A stretch of 64,000 nt of DNA from Candidatus Melainabacteria bacterium (lineage in GTDB: Bacteria > Cyanobacteriota > Vampirovibrionia > Obscuribacterales > Obscuribacteraceae). This document shows, one piece after another, positions 25,911 through 34,889 of the stretch. Position numbers and translations under genes: made by a program. The notes below the pieces were generated by a model. It saw only the letters and a program-made list of their open reading frames with translations. It had not been told where the DNA came from and ran no database searches. The stretch spans positions 20,892-84,891 of the forward strand of contig RXJR01000013.1 in NCBI GenBank assembly GCA_003963305.1, in the 5' to 3' direction. Position 1 is the stretch's first letter; each line of letters begins with the position of its first letter.

Positions 25911-28900
25911 ATGTCGAGCTTTGGAATCATCGCCATAAACCACAGCGCCTTAGGGCTGAATGGAGTGGCAGAGAGTCAGCGGCAGGAGAACTTCGAGAGT
26001 TACCTGACTGACGCAGGCATCGCCGCCGCCGCCGTTCGAGCAGGCGATCTGGGTGTTCTCAATCTCGAACTAGTCAATCTCGAAGACAGCAATGTGCGTG
26101 ACGTGATTGCCCGAGTGCTGGAAACTATAATCAATTCCGGCGACGGCAAGACTGGTATCAAATACGACACCAAACAAGAGTCAGCGGTAGAAAAATTATT
26201 GAGTGCGCTGGAAAGCAAACTGGAAGAACGCCAGCTTGCTGCAGTAATCACTAACCTGCCTGCAAAAGCAGAAGACGCCAGGAAAAAAATCAAAGCACTG
26301 CACAAACACAATTTGCAGGTGATCGTCGAGACTGTTTCAGTCGAAGAAGCTCTGCTGGCTCAGCAGGCTGGTGCCGATGCCGTAATCGCCAAAGGGCACG
26401 AGGCCGGTGGCAGAATCGGTGACGAAACATCGTTCGTACTGCTTCAACAATTCGCCAAGCAAGTCAAGTTACCGTTTTACGGACAGGGCGGCATGGGCAT
26501 CCACACTGCCGCAGCAGCCTATGTAGCCGGAGCAGTCGGGGTTGTTCTCGACTCGCAGCTATTGTTCACCAAAGAATCATCGTTGCCGCTCGAGCTGAAG
26601 CAGAAAATTGCCAATCTGGACGGAACTGAGACCGCTATCGTCACATCAGGCGATGAGCAATATCGCCTCTACTCAAGAGTCGCGGGCGCAATCGAACAGT
26701 CTGTTCAAGGCAAGCAGAACTCCATCTGGAAAAACATCGCCGATTACAATCAACAATCGCGTCCGCTCGACCGCGTCTGGAATTTCGGACAAGACATCTG
26801 TTTTGCCACTGATTTTGGACAGAAGTTCTCCACCGTCGCCGGCGTCTCACAAGCTATTAAAGCCTCCGTGCGCGAACATGTGAAACTGGCAGCCGAGAAA
26901 CAACCGCTGCGCCAGGGTTCACCACTGGCAGTATCACACGGCACCACTTATCCGATCGTACAGGGCGCCATGACTCGGGTCTCAGACACGGCAGATTTCG
27001 CACTGTCAATTTCAAAGGAAGGCGGGCTGCCATTTCTTGCCCTGGCATTGATGCGCAAAAATGAATGTGACGTGCTCGTTTCCGAAACAAAGGAAAAGCT
27101 GGGCGCTCTGGCATGGGGCGTGGGCATTCTTGGTTTCGTGCCGCAACAATTGCGTCAGGAACAGATGGAAGTGGTCAGCAAATACAGACCGCCTTTCGCC
27201 TTGATTGCAGGCGGCCGCCCAGATCAAGCTAAAGCGCTTGAAGACATGGGCATCAAAACTTATTTGCATGTACCTTCGCCCATGTTGCTCGAATCATTCA
27301 TCGAGATGGGTTCGAAACGCTTTATATTCGAAGGCAAGGAGTGTGGTGGTCACGTTGGACCGCGCGCCAGTTTCACGCTCTGGGAAGCGATGATCGATCG
27401 CATTCTCGGTTCGCTGGGACCCCGTGACGATGCCTCTCTCTATCACGTCTTGTTCGCCGGCGGCGTACACGATGCCATGTCATCCGCGATGGTGGCAGCC
27501 ATGGCAGCCACCCTGGCAGCACGTGGAGTGCGCGTGGGAGCTTTGATGGGTACAGCCTACCTGTTCACTAAAGAAGCAGTAGAGACTGGTGCCATCGTAG
27601 AGAAATTCCAGCAAGCTGCTATTGAATGCAACAAAACAGTGCTACTCGAAACAGGACCGGGGCATGCCATTCGTTGCATCAACTCACCATACAAAAAGAC
27701 TTTTGACGACAAACGCCAGGAACTGGTTCTAAAAAACACAAACAGAGACGAGATTCGTGAAGAGCTCGAACTGATGAATTTAGGGCGCCTGCGCATCGCC
27801 AGCAAAGGTCTGACACGCAAAGCCAGCGCAAGCAAAGAAGACACAATCGCCGAACTCACGAATGAGAACAAGACGGCCAGCAATCTGGAAACTCTGGCTC
27901 CCGAAAAACAGTGGGCTGACGGCATGTATATGATCGGGCAGATAGCCACCATGCACGATTCGGTGTGCACGATAGCCGACCTGCACGAGACTGTCGCCAA
28001 TGGTGGTGCCGATATCATCAATGACGTGGCTGCTCGCAAGCCGCTTGTAACCAGCGTCGAATCGAACGGCAATGGCGGCAAAACAGCCTCTGAAGCCGTT
28101 GCCATCGTGGGCATGGCCTGCCTGTTTCCAAAAGCAAATGACCTGGAAACTTACTGGGAAAACATCTTAAGTAAGGTAGACACAATCACTGAAGTTCCAA
28201 TTGAGCAATGGGACTGGAGAAACTACTACGATCCCAATCCGCTCGCTCGCGACAAAATTCATTCGAAGTGGGGCGGCTTCCTGCAAGACTTGAAGTTCGA
28301 TCCGACTAAGTACGGCATTCCACCAAGCAGCCTCGACTCTATCGATCCGATGCAAGTGCTGCTCCTGGAAGTAACCAGAGCCGCCATCGAAGACGCCGGC
28401 TATGCGCAAAGAGGCTTCGACCGCGAAAAAACTTCAGTTGTGCTGGCAAACGCCGGGCACGGACCGATCACGGCGCTCTATTCATTGCGTTCGATGTTGG
28501 GATGGAAGCTCAACAACCTCTCCGACAGTGCCAAGGCTGAACTGCAAGAAGCATTGCCCGAGTGGACCGAAGATTCATTCCCAGGCTACCTCGGCAACGT
28601 AGCCGCCGGTCGGGTAGCGAATCGATTCGACCTGGGCGGAGTCAACTTCTCAATCGATGCGGCCTGCGCATCGTCTCTGGCTGCATTACATGTAGGCATT
28701 GGTGAACTGCGCAACAAACAGAGCGATGTTGTATTTCTCGCTGCGGCTGACACGCACAACCAGCCGGGTGACTACCTGAGCTTCAGCAAAACCCACGCCT
28801 TCTCAGGCAAGGGACGCTGCAGAACCTTCGATGTCACCGCAGATGGTATCGTAATCAGTGAAGGCATCGCCATGCTGGTCTTAAAGCGACTGAGCGACGC

Positions 28901-31900
28901 TGAACGTGATGGTGACCGCGTCTACGCCGTAATCAAAGGAATTGGCGGGTCAAGCGACGGCAGAGACTTGAGCCTCACAGCACCGCGTCCAGCCGGGCAG
29001 ATGCTGGCACTGAAGAGAGCATACGAAGATGCCGGTCTCTCGCCGAGTTCCGTATCGCTGGTTGAAGCACACGGCACTGGTACCGTGGCTGGTGACAGAG
29101 CAGAAATAGAAGCACTGAAAACAGTCTTCGAACGGCATGGAGCACCAAAACGAGGTTGTGCAGTTGGTTCCGTCAAAACAATGATCGGTCACACCAAAGC
29201 AGCAGCCGGGCTGGCGTCACTAATCAAAGTGGCTAAAGCTCTGCACCACAAAGTCTTGCCACCGACTATCGGTGTAACAAAACCAAACCCATCCTGTGAA
29301 TTCGAAAACAGTCCGTTCTATATCAACAGCGAGACTCGTCCGTGGATCAATAACAAAGACAGCGCCAGACGCGCTGGCGTAAGCGCCTTCGGTTTCGGCG
29401 GCACTAACTTCCACGCCGTGCTCGAAGAATATGTTCCAACCACCAATAGCGCTCCTAAAGCAGCCACTTACGGCTGGCCGTCCGAGCTGTTCGTTTTGCA
29501 CGGCAAAAACAGACTCGAACTGATGAAGTCGCTCGAGTCTGTAGCTGACATAGTGAAACGTGCCGCTAAGGCCGAAGAGACAGTTGTTCTGCGAGAAGTT
29601 GCGCAGGCTGCCTATCTGAGGCAGCTTGAGCGTCACACTGACGCCAAGACTCAAGAACTCTGCGTGGCCATCGTCGCCACAAGTGCTGAGGATCTGCTCG
29701 ACAAGATCTCACGCGCCAAGAGCGATCTGCTCAACGCCAACTGCACGGAAATCAAAGATCCGCGTGGCATCTATTTTGTAGATCTGGAACAGAAACCGGA
29801 AATTGCTCAAGGCAAAGTCGCTTTTCTTTTCCCCGGTCAAGGTTCACAAAGTGTAGATATGCTGCGTGAACTGGCGACCCAGTTTCCAGAAGTACGCGAC
29901 ACGATCGAAAGAGCTTCAAGAGTGCTGGCGGATAAATTTGGTCAGCCTCTCAATACGCTCATCTATCCACCTCCCTCCTTCACCGATGAAGAAAAGGCAG
30001 CTCAGTCGGAAGCTCTGACTAACACTCACGTGGCGCAACCGGCAATCGGAGCCGCAGACCTGGGCATGTTCAAGTTGTTGCGCTCGTTTGGCGTAGCACC
30101 AGATATGGTTGCAGGTCACAGCTACGGAGAATATGTCGCTCTGCACGCCGCTGGTGTCTTCGAAGAATCTGCACTCTTTGAAATCTCTGAAATCAGAGGC
30201 AGAATTTTGTCCGAAAAGAACGGCGGCGGCAAAGGCACAATGGCTGCGGTCTCTGGACCGATAGAACAAGTGACCAACGTATTGCGTGAAGTTCCCGGAG
30301 TCACGCTCGCCAACATCAATTCACCCAAGCAGTGTGTTGTAGCAGGCGAAGAGTCTGCCGTTCAAAATGCCTTAGAGGCTTTCAAAAAACATGGTGTGGC
30401 AGCGAAACTGATACCGGTATCGCAGGCATTTCACTCCAGTCATATGACGCACGCTCAGGCACCGCTTGAAACCGCACTTTCCAATATCCCTCTGGCCGAA
30501 CCAGGCATCCCCGTCTACTGCAATACAGATTCGCAGATCTACTCGAAAGCATCGGTCGTAACCAGACTGACCAAACACATCGTCGAACCAGTAGATTTTG
30601 CCACTCAATTGCAAAAGATGTACGACGACGGAGCCAGAATATTCGTAGAGGTAGGACCTGGAGCCGTTCTCAGCGGACTTACAGATGCCACTCTCTCTCA
30701 CAAAGAAGGCAACAAGTATGTAATCGTCAACTCCGGTCGCGCCGGTTTGACTAATTTCCTGCACTGCCTGGCTGCTCTGGCTGCCAATGGTCAGAAAATA
30801 GATATCGGCAGATTGTTCAGCGCCCGCACCAGGGCATTCGAAGCAGCTCGCAAGTTCGGACGCACGCTCAGCACTAATGAAGCACCGCGCAGCCGTTCAT
30901 TGATGTATCTGGTCAATAGCGCCCACATCAAGCGAGTTGGAGCAACCGCCAAACCAAAACAAGTCGCTCAAGCAGCAACAGCAGCAACGCAACCCGCGAC
31001 CAAGCAGATTTCCCAGAGCGCAGCCGCGTCGACATCGTCGGCTGCCGCACCGGTAACCCAATCGGCAGCCAATCAGGCTGCTCAACCCCAGCGCAACCAG
31101 GCAGCCCCCGCAGCCGCTGCGCCAACCCAACCAATCAGCCAATCCCTTCAGGTATCCAAGCCCCAGGGCAGCTCTCAAACCGAAACAAGGAACCCAACAG
31201 CCTCATCCATGAATACATCTAAACCAGCAGATCAGCCAAAACAAATCCAGCCAGAAGCAGCGAGAACGCCGGTGCCGACTCCGCCGCCTTTGCCAGTGAT
31301 GCCGCAGCAGGTTCTGATGCCAACCGCGGTCTCAGGCAAGCATGTCGATCAGGTTATGTTGCAGTTCCAACAGACGATGCTTCAAATGACCAACAGCTTC
31401 CTGCAAACGCAGCAGCAAGTAATGTTGGCGTATCTGCAAAACAAGAGCGGAATGACTGCGCCTGTGCCTTATCAGGCTGCACCTCAGGCGATACCACAGG
31501 CAACCTGGCAAGATCAGGCCACCGGCTACCCATCCGCATTTGCTCAGCCTCCAGTGCAGCAATATGCACCAGCGCCAGTGCAGCAGTATGCACCAGCGCC
31601 AGTGCAGCAGTATGCACCAGCACCAGTGCAGCAGTATGCGCAAGCTCCAGTGCAACAGTACGCTCAAGCTCCTGTCGAGCAACCAGCTGCAAGCGTTGCA
31701 GGAACTCCAAACGTACCTGCAGCCCAGCTGCTGAATACACTCTCGCAAGTTGAAGCAAGCGCTGTTGTACCTGCTCCGGTAGATGCATCGGTCACCGACA
31801 CGACTGCGAACACAGCCCAGAATGATGATGCAGCAGGTCAGGAGGACCCACAAGTTCTCGTCAACGCCTTGCTGGACATCGTCAGCCAGCGCACCGGCTA

Positions 31901-34889
31901 CCCGATCGACATGCTCGATCCGACCCTTGACCTGGAAGCAGATCTCGGAATCGACTCAATTAAGCGTGTCGAAATTTTGAATAGCTTCCGAAAAATGTTG
32001 CCGGAACAAAGACAGCTTGAACTGGAAGGCGGTCTGGAAGACCTCGCCGGTACCAAGACATTGCAAGGCATCATCGACTGGATTTGCAAAGCGCCCTCGG
32101 GAGCACCGCAAGAAAAAGCTCCTACCCACAACGGTAACGGAAACGGAAACGGTTATGCAGGCGGCAACGGCAATGGCAATGGCAACGGTCATGGTCACGG
32201 CAACGGAAATGGCAACGGCAATGGTCACGGACACACAACCGAGATCGGCAAAGGTCAATTGCTTCACCTTCCCACTCTGAACAACGGTGGAAATGGTCAT
32301 AACGGACATAACGGCAATGGCAACGGGCACGGTGGTCTGCACCTCGTCACAGAATCGTCGGAAGAGCTTGTCTCTGGTGGCATTCTTCGACGCGGATTGG
32401 TTCAGACATTTAGATTGCCAACGCTAGAAAACCAGCCCCTGAATCTCTCAGGAGTGGTGCTCATCGCCGCCGATGCTTCCGGTTACGGCAAGGCGGTCTC
32501 CGCAGCATTGACGAAACAAAACCAGAAAGCGGTTGTTCTCGGCACTGCTAAAGGCGCAGACATTACAGTCTCAGACTTCCACAATGTGGAAGAACTGACT
32601 GCCGCAGTACAGAAGGTGAAGAAAGAGCATGGTGAGATCGCAGCCTTCATCGATCTGCGAGCTTTCGACGTCAACGACCAGGCTAAAGACATAAAAGTTC
32701 TCAGCCAGTTGTTTGCAATAGCCAAAGCTCTGGAACCTGACTTCAATCCTAAGCAGTCAGATAACAAGAAACAATTCATCACGGCAGCCAGAATCGACGG
32801 TCAATTCGGACTCACCGAAACTACTTCGTTCTCACCTCTGCAAGCTGGTCTGATTGGTCTGATGAAGTCGCTCGCCAAAGAGTGGACTCAATCAAATTGC
32901 AAAGCAATCGACTTTTCAGCGAAGCTTTCAGCAGCTGCTGTCGCCGAAATTCTCGTAAAAGAATTAGCGAACAAAGATCCCCATGTTGAAACCGGGTATG
33001 ACGAAAAGCGCCAACGCTATGCCGTAGAGAGCTTTGCAGTCAGCCTGGAAAATGCTGAGTGCAGCAATATCAAACTAGACTCCTCAAAAGTTATCTTAAT
33101 CACGGGTGGCGCTCGTGGTATCACCGCGGAACTGGCACTGGAGCTGGCAGAAAAATATCAACCCAAGTTGATTCTGGTTGGACGCCTGCCTGAACCATCA
33201 GCGCAGGAAAACCCAGCCACAGCCGGTCTTGAGTCGACAAAAGAGCTGAAAGCGGCAATCATGGAACAGCTCAAAGCTGAAGGCAAAGCAGTAAGCATTG
33301 CCGCAGTAGAAACTGTTTATCAAAAATTGCTCAAAGAAAGAGAAATAAGAGACACGCTCTCTGAGCTGAAGAGACTCGGTTCGGCAGTTGAATACCACTC
33401 TCTCGATGTACGCGATCCTGAAACGTTCGGCAACTTGATTGCAGACATCTACAAGCGTCATGGCAACATCGACGGCGTCATCAATGGAGCCGGCATCATC
33501 GAAGATGGCTTCACTAAAGACAAAACAGTCGAGTCGTTTGAAAAAGTCGTCAGCACAAAGATCGACAGCAGCTTCATTTTGAGCGAGAAACTCAATCTGA
33601 ATACCCTGCAGTTCATGTTCCTCTTCTCCTCGGTGGTCGGACGCACTGGTAATGCTGGTCAGACTGACTACGTCGCAGCCAATGAAACAGTGAACAAACT
33701 GGCTATGGTCCTCGACAAGAAGACTAAAGCTCGCGTTGCCTCGATCATGTGGGGACCATGGAAAGGTGGCATGGCTCAGCCTGAACTGGAGAGCATCTTC
33801 GCCAAATATGGTTGGGCGATGATAGACGCTTCTGCTGGACGCTCGTACTTCATAGAAGAGATCGAGTTCGGCAAGAAAGGCGATGTGGAAGTACTGCTCG
33901 TCGCCGAATTGCTTGGAGACGCCGCACTGCCGACCCCGGTCGGACCGCGCCTCTATCAATCGACAGTAACGATGCCCGAACCTGGCAGCTTCGAGTTTGC
34001 GTTCGATTTGAATCCTGAACACGACCTCTACTTAAACGACCACACCTTCGACGGCATTCCAGTAATGCCGATGGCCTTTGCCCTCGAACTCATGGCTGAA
34101 GCCGCCACGGCAGCTTATCCTGGCTACGGAGTGCGCAAGGTTCATCGAATGGACATTCCATCAGGAATAGTCTTCGATGCTCCAACCAAACAGATCACTG
34201 TTGTGACCGACGAAGTCAGTCGCTCAGAGCTGGGTGTCAAGGTCAAGGTCGCCTTGAATACAGGTGCTCCTCTCAAGCGCACCAACTTCAAAGCTGTGAT
34301 GGAATTGTCCAGAATTGACTCAGGTGAAGTACAACGGTTAGAACACTGCCCACCAGATGTGGTGACAAAGTTCAACGATGTAAATGAACTAGCCGACATC
34401 GCAGATCAAATCGAAGAGGTTCCAGCCACCAAAGACATCTACGGCAACTGGCTCTTCCATGGCCCGATCTTCCAGGGTATCAAGGACATCCGTGCTCTGG
34501 GCAGCACAGGCATCCTGGGTACCGTGCAAGCGGCCGATGAGCGCACCTGCTTCGCTGAAACCAACGGCGACAACTGGATTATCGATCCGGTTCTGTTTGA
34601 CAGTTCAATGCAACTCGCTGGTGTCTGGGCACGACAACACCTTGATATAACGGTACTGCCGACCGGTTTCCGCACACTTCATTTGCTCGGCAAGATCCGC
34701 AGCGGAGAAGAGCTGTACGGTCGCATCTTCATCAATCCGGGTGCATCGGCAAGAGAACTGACTTGCGAGCTGGCTATCTACCGTAAGAACGGAGAGATGG
34801 TAATGCTGGTAGAAGGTCTCGGCGGCGTTGGCAGCAAGTCACTGAACAGACTGGCGAGCCAGGCCAGCCCGTTGGGTACGACCAAATGA
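25911..34889 (+). CDS. Giant type I PKS/PUFA-synthase-like protein: ER-like, ER, KS, AT, ACP, KR, DH
   Basis: 2992 aa. Domains in order: (1) FabK/2-nitropropane-dioxygenase-like barrel, about 1-330, 'GHEAGGRIG' with Arg168 where active homologues usually have His; (2) a second such barrel, about 340-690, 'ECGGHVG' with H481, PfaD-like enoyl reductase; (3) KS about 725-1175, catalytic C919, H1054, H1094; (4) AT about 1300-1600, S1404 in GHSYGEY and H1508; (5) Pro/Gln linker with 8-residue repeats; (6) one PUFA-type ACP, phosphopantetheine site S2016 in 'LGIDSIKRVE'; (7) Gly/Asn/His linker; (8) KR with 'LITGGARGI' and Y2587; (9) DH with H2711 and D2897. Every activity for full reductive chain extension is present. 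GAGG before the ATG is the likely ribosome-binding site; the stop overlaps the next ATG (ATGA). Confidence 0.93.
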   Translation: MSSFGIIAINHSALGLNGVAESQRQENFESYLTDAGIAAAAVRAGDLGVLNLELVNLEDSNVRDVIARVLETIINSGDGKTGIKYDTKQESAVEKLLSALESKLEERQLAAVITNLPAKAEDARKKIKALHKHNLQVIVETVSVEEALLAQQAGADAVIAKGHEAGGRIGDETSFVLLQQFAKQVKLPFYGQGGMGIHTAAAAYVAGAVGVVLDSQLLFTKESSLPLELKQKIANLDGTETAIVTSGDEQYRLYSRVAGAIEQSVQGKQNSIWKNIADYNQQSRPLDRVWNFGQDICFATDFGQKFSTVAGVSQAIKASVREHVKLAAEKQPLRQGSPLAVSHGTTYPIVQGAMTRVSDTADFALSISKEGGLPFLALALMRKNECDVLVSETKEKLGALAWGVGILGFVPQQLRQEQMEVVSKYRPPFALIAGGRPDQAKALEDMGIKTYLHVPSPMLLESFIEMGSKRFIFEGKECGGHVGPRASFTLWEAMIDRILGSLGPRDDASLYHVLFAGGVHDAMSSAMVAAMAATLAARGVRVGALMGTAYLFTKEAVETGAIVEKFQQAAIECNKTVLLETGPGHAIRCINSPYKKTFDDKRQELVLKNTNRDEIREELELMNLGRLRIASKGLTRKASASKEDTIAELTNENKTASNLETLAPEKQWADGMYMIGQIATMHDSVCTIADLHETVANGGADIINDVAARKPLVTSVESNGNGGKTASEAVAIVGMACLFPKANDLETYWENILSKVDTITEVPIEQWDWRNYYDPNPLARDKIHSKWGGFLQDLKFDPTKYGIPPSSLDSIDPMQVLLLEVTRAAIEDAGYAQRGFDREKTSVVLANAGHGPITALYSLRSMLGWKLNNLSDSAKAELQEALPEWTEDSFPGYLGNVAAGRVANRFDLGGVNFSIDAACASSLAALHVGIGELRNKQSDVVFLAAADTHNQPGDYLSFSKTHAFSGKGRCRTFDVTADGIVISEGIAMLVLKRLSDAERDGDRVYAVIKGIGGSSDGRDLSLTAPRPAGQMLALKRAYEDAGLSPSSVSLVEAHGTGTVAGDRAEIEALKTVFERHGAPKRGCAVGSVKTMIGHTKAAAGLASLIKVAKALHHKVLPPTIGVTKPNPSCEFENSPFYINSETRPWINNKDSARRAGVSAFGFGGTNFHAVLEEYVPTTNSAPKAATYGWPSELFVLHGKNRLELMKSLESVADIVKRAAKAEETVVLREVAQAAYLRQLERHTDAKTQELCVAIVATSAEDLLDKISRAKSDLLNANCTEIKDPRGIYFVDLEQKPEIAQGKVAFLFPGQGSQSVDMLRELATQFPEVRDTIERASRVLADKFGQPLNTLIYPPPSFTDEEKAAQSEALTNTHVAQPAIGAADLGMFKLLRSFGVAPDMVAGHSYGEYVALHAAGVFEESALFEISEIRGRILSEKNGGGKGTMAAVSGPIEQVTNVLREVPGVTLANINSPKQCVVAGEESAVQNALEAFKKHGVAAKLIPVSQAFHSSHMTHAQAPLETALSNIPLAEPGIPVYCNTDSQIYSKASVVTRLTKHIVEPVDFATQLQKMYDDGARIFVEVGPGAVLSGLTDATLSHKEGNKYVIVNSGRAGLTNFLHCLAALAANGQKIDIGRLFSARTRAFEAARKFGRTLSTNEAPRSRSLMYLVNSAHIKRVGATAKPKQVAQAATAATQPATKQISQSAAASTSSAAAPVTQSAANQAAQPQRNQAAPAAAAPTQPISQSLQVSKPQGSSQTETRNPTASSMNTSKPADQPKQIQPEAARTPVPTPPPLPVMPQQVLMPTAVSGKHVDQVMLQFQQTMLQMTNSFLQTQQQVMLAYLQNKSGMTAPVPYQAAPQAIPQATWQDQATGYPSAFAQPPVQQYAPAPVQQYAPAPVQQYAPAPVQQYAQAPVQQYAQAPVEQPAASVAGTPNVPAAQLLNTLSQVEASAVVPAPVDASVTDTTANTAQNDDAAGQEDPQVLVNALLDIVSQRTGYPIDMLDPTLDLEADLGIDSIKRVEILNSFRKMLPEQRQLELEGGLEDLAGTKTLQGIIDWICKAPSGAPQEKAPTHNGNGNGNGYAGGNGNGNGNGHGHGNGNGNGNGHGHTTEIGKGQLLHLPTLNNGGNGHNGHNGNGNGHGGLHLVTESSEELVSGGILRRGLVQTFRLPTLENQPLNLSGVVLIAADASGYGKAVSAALTKQNQKAVVLGTAKGADITVSDFHNVEELTAAVQKVKKEHGEIAAFIDLRAFDVNDQAKDIKVLSQLFAIAKALEPDFNPKQSDNKKQFITAARIDGQFGLTETTSFSPLQAGLIGLMKSLAKEWTQSNCKAIDFSAKLSAAAVAEILVKELANKDPHVETGYDEKRQRYAVESFAVSLENAECSNIKLDSSKVILITGGARGITAELALELAEKYQPKLILVGRLPEPSAQENPATAGLESTKELKAAIMEQLKAEGKAVSIAAVETVYQKLLKEREIRDTLSELKRLGSAVEYHSLDVRDPETFGNLIADIYKRHGNIDGVINGAGIIEDGFTKDKTVESFEKVVSTKIDSSFILSEKLNLNTLQFMFLFSSVVGRTGNAGQTDYVAANETVNKLAMVLDKKTKARVASIMWGPWKGGMAQPELESIFAKYGWAMIDASAGRSYFIEEIEFGKKGDVEVLLVAELLGDAALPTPVGPRLYQSTVTMPEPGSFEFAFDLNPEHDLYLNDHTFDGIPVMPMAFALELMAEAATAAYPGYGVRKVHRMDIPSGIVFDAPTKQITVVTDEVSRSELGVKVKVALNTGAPLKRTNFKAVMELSRIDSGEVQRLEHCPPDVVTKFNDVNELADIADQIEEVPATKDIYGNWLFHGPIFQGIKDIRALGSTGILGTVQAADERTCFAETNGDNWIIDPVLFDSSMQLAGVWARQHLDITVLPTGFRTLHLLGKIRSGEELYGRIFINPGASARELTCELAIYRKNGEMVMLVEGLGGVGSKSLNRLASQASPLGTTK
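31551..31670 (+). repeat. 24-bp tandem repeat encoding PVQQYA(P/Q)A in the AT-ACP linker
   Basis: Five consecutive 24-bp units (starts 31551, 31575, 31599, 31623, 31647) encode PVQQYAPA three times and PVQQYAQA twice, followed by a partial unit PVEQ. The DNA copies are nearly identical, pointing to recent slippage or duplication. They lie in the flexible linker before the ACP (residues 1881-1920) and probably tune its reach. Confidence 0.9.
32131..32340 (+). repeat. Gly-Asn/Gly-His low-complexity linker between ACP and KR
   Basis: Hexanucleotide-like repeats (GGCAAC/GGTAAC/GGTCAC variants) encode about 70 residues made almost only of Gly, Asn and His (NGNGNG..., GHGHGNGNG, GHNGHNGNG). This is a flexible, hydrophilic tether within the giant synthase. 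The His richness is unusual for such linkers and might bind metal, which is speculative. Confidence 0.85.

Noticed and set aside
33198..34022. 274-codon minus-strand open frame
   Set aside because: It lies entirely inside the KR-DH part of the giant synthase, which has clear catalytic motifs; Cys/Phe/Arg-rich and without family resemblance.
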